From assembly GCA_007258455.2 (NCBI GenBank), contig VDFB02114857.1:1-64000 (forward strand): 64,000 nt of DNA, in the 5' to 3' direction. The DNA is from Sequoia sempervirens (taxonomy: Eukaryota; Streptophyta; Pinopsida; Cupressales; Cupressaceae). Below, one piece after another: positions 47,320 through 60,300 of this stretch. The notes under the pieces are model-generated. The model saw nothing but the letters and a program-made list of their open reading frames with translations, ran no database searches and was not told the DNA's origin. How positions within the stretch are numbered: position 1 is the first letter of the stretch; every line of letters begins with the position of its first letter. Position numbers and translations under genes: made by a program.

Positions 47320-47573
47320 CTCCTTTCCCGAGATTGCTTTCCCTTAAGCAATTGCAAGTTAGGGTGTTGCAAAACCTATTCTCCTTCCCACATGGCATCC
47401 TCCATGGGCAAGTCTCTCCACCTGATCAGATATTCTTTGATCACTCTTCTCCTTAATCTCCTCTCCCTGACATCAAGAATCTCATCAGGAACCAATACCA
47501 GCACTGGTATAATAAATGGACCAGTCACTTTAGGAAGTTCTGAACCTGCTAACATCATTGATTGACAAAATAT
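47320..47573 (-). pseudogene. Chromodomain of a Ty3/gypsy integrase, C-terminal fragment
   Basis: Minus-strand frame 47558-47376 with PDEILDVRERRLRRRVIKEY, LIRWRDLP and EDAMWEGE. The fragment is typical of the C-terminal chromodomain of chromovirus integrases, which targets insertion to chromatin. A TAG after EGE (47376-47378) suits CAG, and the frame then reads on to the purine tract. Pol upstream of about 47573 is missing. This fragment assigns the TGTAATGTCCCC LTR family to chromoviruses. Confidence 0.8.
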
Positions 47574-48189
47574 TCCATTTAACTAAAAAATAAAGTGGTT
47601 TGAAGTTTGTTCTGAGAAAACATGAACCCCACTACTAGATGGATTTTATAAATCAAACCTCAACAGTATAGCTGAACGAAGCCTTATGTAGGTAGAGATG
47701 TTGGGTTTTTTCTGTGAGATATTGAGGGTGAGCCTGTTGTTATCTACTCTCAAGGAAAAGGTACCAGATAAAAATATCTACGTGAGCTTTTAGCATTGTA
47801 TTCAGAACACAGCAGGCAAATGATAGCTGATCTAAGCATGGTTTCTTACCCAAAAAAGCAATTTTTAGGCACCTTTCCTTGGATATTCTTGTTAGCTATA
47901 AATTAGGAAAACTTAACTTCTGCTTTCCATGAAAGAAAATCATTGTATTTTGATATGGAAGTTTTTCTTTCCCTTCTATTAAAGTTTTTACTGGTTTTAG
48001 CCAAAAAATAATATTCGAAACTATTTTGCTTGCAAAAACCTTTTGTGTACTCTTACTTTAATGCATTGATTTTCAATATATATATATATATGAAGTTTAC
48101 TGATTGTATAAATCATTGAGATGAAAGTGGTATTTACGCATGTTATAAACACCCATGAATTGACATCTACCTTGCATTTGACTCTGCAG

Positions 48190-48261
48190 AATAATGCAGC
48201 TGATCTATTTTGTGCTGTTTTGAAGTCTTTTCCATCTTCTCTTCAGTCGCATTATGACAAT
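48190..48261 (+). CDS. Exon of a cellular gene (72 bp)
   Basis: Preceded by TTTGACTCTGCAG and followed by GTATGT. There are 24 codons in phase 0 at both ends (NNAADLFCAVLK, then SFPSSLQSHYDN). It joins in frame to the exon ending at 19573. Neither exon has TAG decay, unlike the transposons around them. The combined text looks like two helices of a HEAT/ARM-like protein, with a tentative link to plant PELP1/RIX1-like proteins. No further exon was found to the right up to 64000. Confidence 0.65.
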
Positions 48262-49980
48262 GTATGTATTCTCTCTTCACTTTAGAATTATTTGCTATTT
48301 TCTTTTTGTAGTACTTTTGAGGGGAATTTGGATTATTTTCACTATTATAGCCACAACGAGACTTAGAAATACTGGTTCATAATTGAACAAAAAGAGAAAC
48401 TCCACAAGCACAAGAAAGAACACCAATATGTAGAGGAGTCAAGAGACACTAAAGACAAATATCACTATATAAAATGGATAAAAGATGACTGAATTCTTAT
48501 ATATGGTGGAAGGCATTGCCTCCATTTAGACACCTCCAAATAAGTTACAATAGGGAAGTTTGGGCCATTGAGGTACTAAGCTGAATATGATTATAAGTTC
48601 AAGCTCCACATGCAAGGCATATTAAATATGCAAGACATGCACATAAGCTACACATAACTCAATGGCATAACACAAGTATCAACAACACAAATGGACCTGA
48701 CAAGATGGGTTTCACACAGCCTAAGATACCCCACAAAACAAAACTTGGAGAGCCAAAAGAAGGTGGCATTGACAGCATGGACCTTCTAAAATAAAAGAGG
48801 TCTTAACATCACCCCTAATGACAACTTCTGATAGCTCCCAGGATCTTCGTCAATTTGACTAACTATTCATTTGTCATCATTGTTACAGAGCTGAGCATCT
48901 TCTACATCTTCTCCCATGTCTCAATTCTTTGAGAAATAAAAGTCAGCTCCCACTCACATATGAGACAAGAGATTGTTCTGTTATCAGAAATGAACTATGT
49001 GGTTGTCATACCCTCTCCCCAATCAACATCCCCTAAAAGAAGGATCTCAAGTCTACCCAATTACTGATAATAGGCCAGTGTTGAAGCTTTCAGTGTACCT
49101 GAACAATAAGTTGATCACTCCAAACACTACAAAATGTGCTTTTGCTCCAAAAGAAACACAATCTGAATAAAATGGCAATGTTCCATAATCAGGATTTGCC
49201 ATGAAATCGTTTGTTTAGGCCTTACAACCCTGAAAATATTGAAGCTAATATAGCCAGGTTAAAATTTGCCAGAGGTTCCTAGGTTTGAGCCTTATAATTC
49301 TAAAATTATCAAGTCAACAACCATGATAATAAGAAGTCTTAAACTACCACAACGATCATGGGAAGTTCAAGTCAACCATGCTTGGATAAATGATATCCAA
49401 CATTTTTCTGAACTGGCTTTGGAAGTATATGTTGAAATCAATATAATGATTCTCTTACCATGGGATGGATGGCTTACACACAAGATCATCTATCCAACAA
49501 AAGAAGGAAAAAGCCTGTGAATGATGAGAATCAAATACCCTAATGCTCAACAATGCCATCTCCAACACACTAATCAACAAGTCTCATGCACCTTTGGGTG
49601 GATCAAGATGACTAGAATAGCCTTCAATAAAAAGTGCCAACAGGAGTCACAACTGACTCTAGATGCAAAAAAATTCTCTAATAGTGTGGCCTCACGTTGG
49701 CCGCCTGTCAAGCTATACAAATAATAATCAATGACAAGAGCTAAATGGTTCCATAAATGTCCTTGTCAGATAAACTATGTCATCTGGTTTCCTTCAGTGA
49801 TTGTCATGGTCATGTCCATAGCTATCATCATAGAACCTATACATGCTTCATATATGTTGAGACCAAGAATGCCTTTTTTTCTCTTCGAAATGATGATTGG
49901 TTCCCACATTGACCCCTCTCCACGAACTTACCAAAATGTATATAATTTTTGTTTTCATTTCCTAGCCTTCTGAAGCACTG
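48262..49980 (+). other. Intron sequence, no gene recognised
   Basis: A short TA repeat lies just before the second exon (48077-48092). From 48262 to 49260 no open frame or terminal repeat stands out. 49260-49980 may be decayed retroelement coding sequence linked to the gag relic at 49983, but no domain is legible. Confidence 0.35.
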
Positions 49981-49982
49981 CT

Positions 49983-50960
49983 TCACAACATGCGCTGCCT
50001 CACCACAACAGTGACATGTTTTCTTCTTTTTCCCCTCATTGCCATGATCATTAGAGTCCTTTGAAGACTTCGATTTCTTCTTCTACAGGGAAATGTACTG
50101 CAGTTTTGGCATGATGAAAACACTTGAATAATTGATCCCTTTTCTCTTTTGTTAAAATTTTCCTCAAGAGGAAGACCAATAGCTTGGACAATCTTTCCAC
50201 CAGTATAATCCATTTTACATAGAAAAAATTGCATCAATTCCTTTTGTGTTCTCCTCAAATACCCCAATCTTGGGAGTCGATTCATCATGATCATAAGCAT
50301 AACATGATCACCATAAGCAGAATTTTAATATGATAACTAACAATATGATCATCGTTGTGATTAGATTCAACACAAACATGCTCATCAATACCAGAAATCA
50401 AGTAATCATTAGTAGAAACAATATTATAATTAGTAGAAGCAAAAGTATCATCATAATGCTTTGCATGCCTCTCACTGCGTTTGTACTCTTAACAAGCTTT
50501 TTTTGCAAGCTGTGAACTTGATAGTCTCCATGCTAAATTGAACAATATCATACTCAAACACCTTCTTCAACTCAATCGATATCTCATATAATGCATCCTT
50601 CCCTTTGAGATAAAAATGGAGTTTAAGTCAAATTTGGGTTATAGCTGGGTCCTCCTATATGTAGTACTCCATAATGAAGGTCACATGATCAAAATGGGAG
50701 GGGGTATTTGTATCCTTAAGACAATATCAGGAAAATGAAAAAAGAATTTCCTTGTGGAATGGTTGCTCAAAGGGGGTCTCATACACAAAATTCGTGTCTC
50801 ACTTGGCAATGACCCAAAAAACTACCTGTAGCTTTAGTATATATATAGTAAACAATCTTTTTCACCTTGGTTGAAGGGGCCATTTCAGTCACTCATAGTT
50901 CACCACAATCACTTAGTCTTTAAGGTAATTTGAATGGAAGACTCCTATGTGCCATATATA
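49983..50960 (-). pseudogene. Copia-like gag relic
   Basis: Minus strand. A CCHC knuckle CHCCGEAAHVVKQC is at about 50020-49979, preceded by a K/S-rich stretch (SKSSKDSNDHGNEGKKKK). Upstream text in other frames (about 50240-50100) is LMQFFLCKMDYTGGKIVQAI. A TAG before the K/S-rich stretch suits CAG. A possible start MAPSTKVKK is at about 50885. It is strongly decayed, and no LTR was found. Confidence 0.5.
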
Positions 50961-51748
50961 TGTCTGGTATACACAGATCCCTGAATCATTCCCATCTTTT
51001 TAAAAAAGCTAAGACACTGAAGAAGTCTGCAAAACGATAAAAACAGAACTGCTCTGAATAGCTTGAAAATAGCTTTCTAATGGTTAAAGAATGGGATCAA
51101 ATGGAGTTCGAGTGACAGTGTTTCAGAAACTCAAGGATAAAATTTTAATCATCCCTCACCTTGCCCCCTGCCCCTCTGCCTCCTCTGCCCCTGTCCCTGC
51201 CCCCCTGGAAAAAGAAAAAAGGATAACACAAAGAATTCAAAATTACAAAATGGTGAGTGATCTCATGATTGTTACTTGTCACCACCAGATCTGTTGACTA
51301 TATGCTGACTAGATTGCTCTTGTTGAATGCACTGTGCTTGTCTTTTTGTGACTCACTGGCTGTGTTGATCGGGTGAAGTAAAGAAAAATAAACGGCCTAC
51401 TAAATTTTCACCAATTTTCCACCCTGGTAGTGTGGCCCCAATCAGGTACTTGTATTGATTTAAATTCATGCTTTTAATGCTTGTATTGGATACTTACTCA
51501 ACTTTCGTTCCTAAAAGGAAAATCATTGAAAATGTTATTGCTCTTCAACAGTTTCTTTACCCAAACTCTTGAAATGGCATGGTGTTCTAATGAAGTTGGA
51601 CAGATTTCCAAAGCCTTTAATCAATGTAATTGGGAATTAATTGAGCACAATTTTCAAGCATTTGGTTTCAGTCATTCTAGGGATCCATAATAAATCTATT
51701 GTGGACATCCTCATAAAAAACAATTTGGTTTTGAAGATGGTTGTACAT

Positions 51749-54185
51749 AGCATAGAAGCATAGATCCTCAAAAAATTGCAAAAATCTCAATTTTAAAAAA
51801 ATATTTGGACAAAACGATTTTTTCCCCAAAAAATCCCGATTTAATCAGCTGTGATTTTTAATGATGTTCAATGATTTTTAAGGGTTTAAATCATGAAAAA
51901 ATTGCGAAAAATTGTCCAACGAACTTGTCGCAAAACTCTAATTGTGCAAAATTGCTATTTAATCAGATTTTTTCGTTGATTTTTAGCACAAAACTGAGTG
52001 TTGGCCGCCAGAGCATGATTCACCATCAAAGATTTGCTAGATTTCCTCAGGTTGCTGAGGCAAATTGTAGGTAGGTGACCTTGAATGGACATATATTCTA
52101 ATAGATGTAAAGGACATTAAAATATACCCATTCTTTGGTATGCTTCTATGTTTGATGTTATGGACGTTAACATGGAATGGTTAAGAGATGTGCTGCTTTC
52201 GTAGTAATGCTTTCCATGTATATAAATCCAAAGACACAATTTAGTGGGAAATAGTAGACTATATCATAAATACTAAGTAAGGCTTCTATCTTGTTTTCTT
52301 ACATATCTGAACCTTATAACAGTACTTGCCAAAAGTAAATATAGAAAGCTAGACTAAACTGAAAAGAAACTCTATTGGCTTGATATCAACCTAAAGAAGT
52401 TTGTTTTCTTGGAATTCTTGTGATCTTGACTATTCAAAAGAATTTAAACATTTCAATTGTCAACAGTAATACCAAGGTGGTTGTTTAGATTATCAAGGTT
52501 AGGTTGGCATAAATTTCCTTTTCAGATTCTAACAAAGTGTGATAATTTGGAGCTTCAATTTGACATTGGCCATCAAGTTTTAATGACAAGTGGGTAGGGT
52601 ACTGACAGTTGTATAATCAAGTGGGAAGCATAAGTATATACATAACAGTATATAGACATTGTGGAACTAGAAGCAGAATGGTTTCAATCAGAAAGATAAA
52701 AATCAGCTTGTAGTGCTGAAAAAAATGAACTATAGCAATATTTTATATCAAAATGAAGGATTATTCAGGTTAAATTTAATTTTCCTATATATTCTGCAGG
52801 CTTAATGGTTTGTTAATTGGCGAAACTTACTGCTTAAATGCATGCCCTGCACTTGTTAGGGAACTACATTCCATTTAGGATCATCATAGACATGGGGGTT
52901 TAGAAGGCCTACAAGGAGTACAATAGCAATACACGAATGCTTTAGACATATATAGTGTAGCATTCGATGCATGTTAAATAGGTATCAAGAAAACCAATAC
53001 ATGCCTTGAGAGAAGCCATGCCATAGTCTTGTAGGCTTATCTTAATCCCTCCCAAAGCAGGCCTCATAGATTTTCTCTTTAATGATCCATATAGATTTCA
53101 GCAGCAACTGTCCCATTGAAAGGGAATGTTCCATGTGCTTGACTTTCCATTGAAACTTGTACCTATAATCTCACAAATTCTCAATTCAAAGTCCAATGTT
53201 TTTAACTCCATCCAGTTATACGCAAAATCAAGGAAAATTTACTTGAATAATAATAGTTAATATTGTGGCTCAAATAGTTGCTCTCTTCTTTTGTACTAGC
53301 AGGTCTTTATTATCTAATGGAAAAATATTTAACACTCCTTTGACTCTTTTACAAATTTGCTTAAATAGTTATCATTGAAAACATTTGAATATCATTTATG
53401 GACTTTTGAGATTTAATATTTTGTTACAAAGCATTTTCTATTACTCTATCTTGAGCTATTTGATTCAAAACCTATTAAGTTCGACTTTGCAATTGCTTCC
53501 TTTGTCATATAATTCCCCTTTCACACTCTTCATATAGTTCTCTTGACACTGTTTTAGAAATACAAGTTCTGTTAAATCACAAATATGAACCAGTCGATTT
53601 CCATTTTGTAATTTATGATGTCTTCTCAACAAAGGAAAACTGTCTTTTTAATGACTTTCTTGAGCCAGAGGATTTTGAGATCCTAGAGGCCAACTTGGAT
53701 AGTCATGAGGTTGAACGACTTAGGAGAAGCTTTGAACCATGAGCTTCATCATTAGGAGCTGCAGCCCTCTAGCATAGCTCTATTTGTAGTAGCAAGAGTC
53801 ATTAGCTACGTTTGATTTTTTGGAACTTTGTACTTAGTTTATAGGTTGATTTTGCACAAACTATATTGTAATTGAAAATGTTAACTGTAACCATCTAGTT
53901 ATTATTTATGCACTATGAAGTAGGCTCTGTGCAATGTAATGTAATCAACGATATGAATATAAACAACAAAATCCCATTTTCTACAATTCATGGGTTAAAC
54001 TTTATTTTATTTGCTTTTTATATCTCTATGCTATGGAAATGCCCTTGACTTTGTTAAAAAAGTTGTTTTTGTCTCTTTTTCTACAATTTTTTACGCTTTT
54101 TTTAAAATCTGATTTTTTCCCCATTTTTTCAAAAAATCTTATACTTTTTGTTTGCCAATTTTTCCTCAAATGATTTTTGTTGCTA
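51749..54185. mobile_element. Possible DNA transposon (hAT-like), weak
   Basis: Left flank TTGTACAT (51741-51748) and right flank TGGTACAT (54186-54193) differ at one of 8 bases. Inner ends read AGCATAG and (inverted) TAGCAAC. Both subterminal regions are A/T-rich with GATTTTTTCCCC-type blocks. A plus-strand frame ending at about 53740 has EPEDFEILEANLDSHEVERL, possibly a transposase C-terminus. The ends do not match each other well. Confidence 0.25.
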
Positions 54186-55509
54186 TGGTACATAGAACTT
54201 GGGATGATCGTACGATTGAGCTTCAAAATTATTCATGGACTAGATTTTCTTTGATTCCACAATAAAAAGCAAACTCTTTTTTCGCAGTTCACTTATACTC
54301 ATTGCAACAATAAGACAAAAATTCTTTTTTTTTTTGTCTTTGTCCAACAAACATTATGCTCATGTATTTTAGCACATGCTACCACCTCTTTTAACCTTCA
54401 CCCCTATGTTTAATATTCTTTGTTTCTTCAAACCATCTTATTGCCCATAATCTCTTAGCTATCATGGACCTACCATACCACTATTCCCATTAAACCCTTG
54501 TATACTCCTCTTCCCTGTGTTCTTTAGCTCTTTGTCATCTAAATTTTGTAAATAATATGAGACGAATGATTTAATTAAACACCCATTTCTTCTTCTCTTA
54601 ATTTGAATCACCATGATATAACCTTTATTCCTTGAGCTAACATTCTTAATAATAACCCCCATGATATAACATTTACTCTTCAGGCTAGCACTATTCAAAC
54701 TTACAATTTAAACTATATATGCTTTATTCAAATGTCCTTAAGCTACCTGTTGTGACCTAATTCACACCTCGCCCCATTGCAAATGGGGACCCTCATGGTT
54801 TGATTTTTTTAGGGTTTTGTCGTTGCGTCTTGGTTTTCGTCTGGTCTCCGTTTGGGGGTTTTGAGTCTGAATTTTGAATAGTTACCCGAGTCAAGCAAAA
54901 GAGTTTTAGCCTGGATCATTGTGCAAACATCGCCATTATGCTTAGGAGGCCTGGGAGACGAAGATCGACTATCATTTCAGTCAATTCCGACACCTCCTAC
55001 TTTTTAGGGTTTTTCACTTTGGCCCCCTATTTTTTAGGACCTACTTTTTTGGCACTTTTGAGCAATTCTGAGATCCCTATTTTTTAGGGTCTATTATTAG
55101 AAAGTTGCTATTTTTGGAAAATTTCTATTTTAAGAAAGTTTCTATATTTGGAAAGGTCTCGAGTTTCGAAAATCCACTCAGAAGTTCGAAAAGATCAACG
55201 AAACTCTCAAAAAATGGATTTGAAATATTTTTGAATTCATGGTGAATTTCTGGAAAATGTTAAAAAATCTGGGAAAATCGTTCAAAAATCACAGAAAAAT
55301 GGTGAATAATCTGAAAAACCAGTCAAGAAATCAAAAGGATAGTGAGAAATCTGAGAAATTCATGGAGGAGACTGAAATTTATGATGAATTCGCCTAAGTA
55401 TGGAGTCCAACCAGCATGGAGAAGGAAGAAATTAATGTCAGAAAGCTTCAGCCAGAGGAAACAATGGCAAAGCATGAAGGCAACTCCGCCCAGCAATGGC
55501 AAGGATGAA

Positions 55510-56375
55510 TGCCAAGTCCGCTCAGCCAAACAATGAAAGTGGCAAGCCAAAAGGTGAAGTCCGCCTTGGATGGCAAGCCATAGGGCAAAGTCCGCCCTCA
55601 ACAAGAAAGTTGAAGTGGCAAGGATAGGCTGAAGTCCGCCCTTGAATGGCATGCAAATGGGTGAAGTCCGCCCTTGGTCAAGTCTTGAGTGGCAAGGAAA
55701 CAAGGCAAGTCCGCCTTGGGCATAAGACAATGGCTTGAAGAGAGGTGAAGTCTGCCCTTGGACATAAAGTTAAATGGCATAAGAAAGAGCTCAAGTCCGC
55801 CCTTGTATGGCAAGGAAACAAGGCAAGTCCGCCCTTGGACATAATGAAAATGGCTAGACAAGTGACAAAGTCCGCCTTGAAGTGGCTAGACATGATGCCA
55901 AGTCCGCCCACCAAAGGAAGAACCAATGGCAAGAACATGAAGCAAGTCCGCCCTAGTCAAATGTAAAGTGGCAAGAGCTTTAGCCAAGTCCGCCTTGAAT
56001 GGCAAAGAAATGAAGCAATTCCGCCCCAAGCCAAAATGTTGAAATGGCAAGCCTAAGGCTGAAGTACGCCCTTGAATGGCTCAACACTTGATGAAGTCCG
56101 CCCTTAGCAAGAGATGCAATGGCATGAAATTTGATGAAGTCCGCCCTTGTATGGCAAGATAAAAGCTGAAGTCCGCCCTTAGCAAGAAGTGAAGTAGCAA
56201 GGATATGAAGGAAGTCCGCCATAGGATGGCAAGGAAAGAGATAAAGTCCGCCCAGCTTAAAGGCCAAGACATTTGCCAAGTCCGCCCCTATCCAAATGTG
56301 AATGGCACAAACATTAGACAAGTCCGCCCTTGGACATAATGAAGATGGCATTAAAATTAGCAAAGTCCGCCATGT
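55510..56375 (+). repeat. AGTCCGCC tandem array, about 23 units of 30-45 bp
   Basis: AAGTCCGCC (rarely with one change) recurs from 55516 to 56365, commonly as AAGTCCGCCCTTG(G/A)ATGGCAAG. Open frames on both strands (for example minus 55980-56363) are by-products of the repeat and are not taken as genes. Confidence 0.9.
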
Positions 56376-57399
56376 CTAGAGAAGTGGTAAAAATTAAAAT
56401 TTTTGCCTAAGTGTGAACATTTGAAGATTTAAAAATATGCTTGGCACTTTGGAAATTCGCCTAAGTCCAAACATCAAAATGTCTAGAGAAAATTTTGCCA
56501 ATGACTTAGGAAAATGGAAAGAAAATCATGCCAGATGATTTAGGAAGATGAAATAGAAAATCATGGCCAAATAAAATTGGATGAAATAAAAAATCATGGC
56601 CAAATAAAATTGGACGAAAGAAAATCATGGCCAAATAAAATTGGACGAAAGAAATTTATGGCTAAATAAAATTGGACGATAGAAAATATGGCAAAGAAAA
56701 TTCGCCTAAGGCATTGGCAAGAAAAATTTCGAAAAAATCAAAATTGCCTTAGACAAAAATAATTTGCCATAAAACGAACGGGTTGGAAATGACACATAAA
56801 ATAATTATTTTAATTATTTTAATTATTTATTTTCCAACACCCCGAGGAGATAAGTTTTAAAAAATCGAAATTGGAAAAAAGACAAAAAGAGCTTTATTGA
56901 ACTGGCGTTGAATTTGGAAACTTTCCCAGATACTATCGTTGAAGATAAAACTTGCCACTTGGAAGCTGAGTAAAAGACAAGTTAAAGCTCGATTTAAAGG
57001 AAACATTTGAAATTTGCTAATTGGATCGATTTTCTCACCTCTATAATTGATTTCACCTCTCATTTTTACAATCATTCGATTTTCGAAAGAGAAGTGTGAG
57101 AAGAAATTTGTCTAAGGCACGAAAGTTGAGAAAAGACTGAAGCGAAGTGAAAGAAGCAAATTTTTAGCAGCTTGCATTGGGATCGTGATCATTTCTTTTA
57201 TCCAGAAGAGCTAGGCAGATTTACTTTGTCCACTTCATTTTGGTGTAAAAACTTCATCATTTATTTTCTTTCCAGCTTGATTTTTCACGAAGTCTAATTT
57301 GACAACTAGCTGGAATATCTTTCAAAGTGATTTAAATTTCGAATTCTAAATATTCTCTTTGCCTTTTTTTCTTGCAGATTTATTTTCGAGACGGTAAAG

Positions 57400-60300
57400 A
57401 TGAAGTTTGCCAGCAAGAGTGTGTAGCTGTAGTCAAAGATCAAATCCAAGTGGGAGCATATTGTGGACACCAATCTTGGCCACGTTGACCTCGATGACTT
57501 TAGGAAAAGAATGTACGGAAGCGATGAACGTCTGCCTACACCAATTGCGAGAAGAATGATGCGCAATGGAATTGTTCACGCAGCTGGATTTCCACCAGCA
57601 AAAGAGTGTCCGGAACTTATGGTGGAATGTGCATTGCACTATAATGCACGAGAAAGGCAAATAGAAACTCCTGATGGAAGAGTTCTCGCATACTTGTCCA
57701 AGCCAGTCATTCAAGAAACTTTCGGAATCCCAGTTTACAACCGAACGTCCTACCGCACTAAGGAGGATGCACTTAAGCTTTACCAGAACCAGCAGGACCT
57801 TTGTGCATCAAACATAAATAAGACTTGGTTGCTGAAGCCCAAACCTACTGTAGGGAAGATGCCAAAGAAATTGGTCAGAACACATTTCAAAGAAGAATAT
57901 GGCGACATAGTCTTGCTGCTGAACAAAATAGTAGGCAATCCTCATGGTGCACCTTTCGAAAACTGGATGTATTATTTCATTGATGAAATAATTACCGGAG
58001 TCAAGATGTTTAACTGGTCCAGAATGATCAGTGATAGCCTCCATGAGTAGTTGGTCAACCTGGAGGAAACCAAGACCTTTCACATGAGCTCGTACGTCAT
58101 ATATTCGCTTGCGAGGTATTACAGGTATTCTAGCCTGGTTTGCAAAGGTGTGGTTGGCAATGGCGAAGGACAGCTCAAGGCATATGATTGTTATCCGCAA
58201 TTGCAACTAAAAGAGAAGTCACATTTCCGACGAGCTCATGACGCCTTTTTGATGTACATCACTCGGCTTCTCCAAGGCAGAACACATCAGAGACTCACCC
58301 ATGAGGCCAAGAGTTTGATTGGCAGATATGGATCGTGGTTCATCCAATATCCCAAGTTCACTTACATCAGGATCCAAGGATTCTCAGGAAATCCTTATAG
58401 ACTGCCCATCTATCCAACCAACAAAATGGTTTTGCTGGAAGTGTTGAGGCAATTGGAGGCGTATCAAAATATTCAAAGGCCAAAACAGAAGGTAGCTGTT
58501 ACCTTTCCTTTTTTCATTGGCCATATGGAGGAATCGTGTCCAACGACGCAAGCAGCGGAGAGTGCTCGACTGGAGATCCAGAAAGATCCGTTCATATCAT
58601 ACAAGTCCAGGAATAACTTTGACCCACTCCATCACATTAGAACTGTGGACAGAGAGAAATACAAGCACCGGGTAGACTTAGAAGACTTCTGGGCTAATGC
58701 AGCTGATGAATATGACGTGAGAAAGAGGTTGTGGTCAAGATTGCCACTAAGTATGATTAGGGCAACGGAGCTTTTCAAAGTACCTGATCAACTACAGGAT
58801 GATGGAGTATATTTGTAGCCAGGCTTCGATGAGAACCAACCACTCCCCCCTGTGAGGTGGTTTGAGCCTGAGATGGGTGACCTAGCAACATTCATGCGGC
58901 CTGTTTTCAAATATTCTCAATGGTGGATAGATCGGCAGGTAGAAACTCTAAGGCAGAGAAATGTGCAATTCACGTACGAATTGATGGGCGATACAGAGTC
59001 CTGTTCTTCAAATGCCGGTGCATCTCATGGAGATGGGCCAACAGATGCCACCAACTTGGGAAAGAGGAAAGAAATTGGTAAATCTACAAAACAGGACAAG
59101 GATAAAATGATAGATGAAGGGCCTTCTCGAAAGAAGCTCAAATCCAGACCTCTTCAGTCGGCCACTTCCAGAAATATAGAAGAAATACTCGCCACGGATA
59201 AAGAGTCTTTGGAGAATGTCAGGATTCCTTCCCCAGTCGGAGATGTGGAGCCAATACAACTGGAGGACGATGCTCAACGTTCTCCTACAGGCACCGAGAT
59301 CCTAGAATCAGACAATGATGTAGATATTATGGATGGAGAATTCGAGGAAGGAATGATTTCCGCCCTCAAAGGAATCCAAGAAGACCCATCTGTGCAGGAA
59401 ATTCCAAATATCCAAGAACTTCATGATATACCAGAGATTCAGGAAGAACAAGAAGTGTGGGATATTCAAGAAGTCCAAGGTCAACAGGAGGACGGAATTG
59501 AGCAGCCAACCATCCTAGATTGGCTAAAAGAAAGATTAAAGAGAAAGGCACCAGCAGAGGTTCCTGAAGAAGATGATGCCACAGATTTCTTGGCAAGGCT
59601 AGAACAAACTGCCACAAGGAAGAAAGCCAAGAAATTTTCCACCATCCAAAGGGATGAGGTTGGCAATCGCACGGTACAAGTTGCAGTACCTACAGCCGAT
59701 AAGTTCCAAGATGAGATTGCCCCGAATGAGTATGCCATCACGATCATTGACATGGGTCCAACAACGAAAGGGCAAGAGGTTGAGGACTTAGACAATTCTG
59801 TTGCCACCATCAAGTCCAGGCTGGAAAGGGAAGTAGCCAAGAAAAAGGAATATAAAAAAGAGATTGAGCACCTAAAAAATTACATCCAGCACTTGACCAA
59901 GCCATTAAATGAAGGTAACCAAGCAGCGCTTCTACCTCCAAACTCTTCACTAGAACCAATCTGAAATTTTGAAGAAGAGTTGACTACAGCAAGAGAGACA
60001 AGGATTGGATGGATGGAAGGAAAGAAGAGGCAATGGCGTTCACGGAAAAGCTGGCGTGTGTGTATGAGTAGGCTTCCTTTTTGCTGTCACGAGTCGTAGA
60101 CTTAGCGGAATCATGGGGTGGCCTCGAAGACATTCAGAATAGGATTATCCCATGTATTCGAGAATTAAAAGGCATTTCGAAGCAAAGGTTGATTGATGAC
60201 AGGGTTATCGAAGCCGGAGCTGCATATGATTTCAGTGGTTGGTACTATGCTCTGATTTCACGAAAAGGAGTCCTGGAAAAGGTAAAGCATGATGGCGCCA

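Noticed and set aside
47317..47321. GTCCT next to 47316 as a target duplication
   Set aside because: It is part of the polypurine tract following the chromodomain, so it belongs to the element.
55323..56363. Several minus-strand ORFs with repeated peptide units
   Set aside because: They are by-products of the AGTCCGCC tandem array. Frames are open because the unit lacks stops, and the true ORF is downstream on the plus strand.
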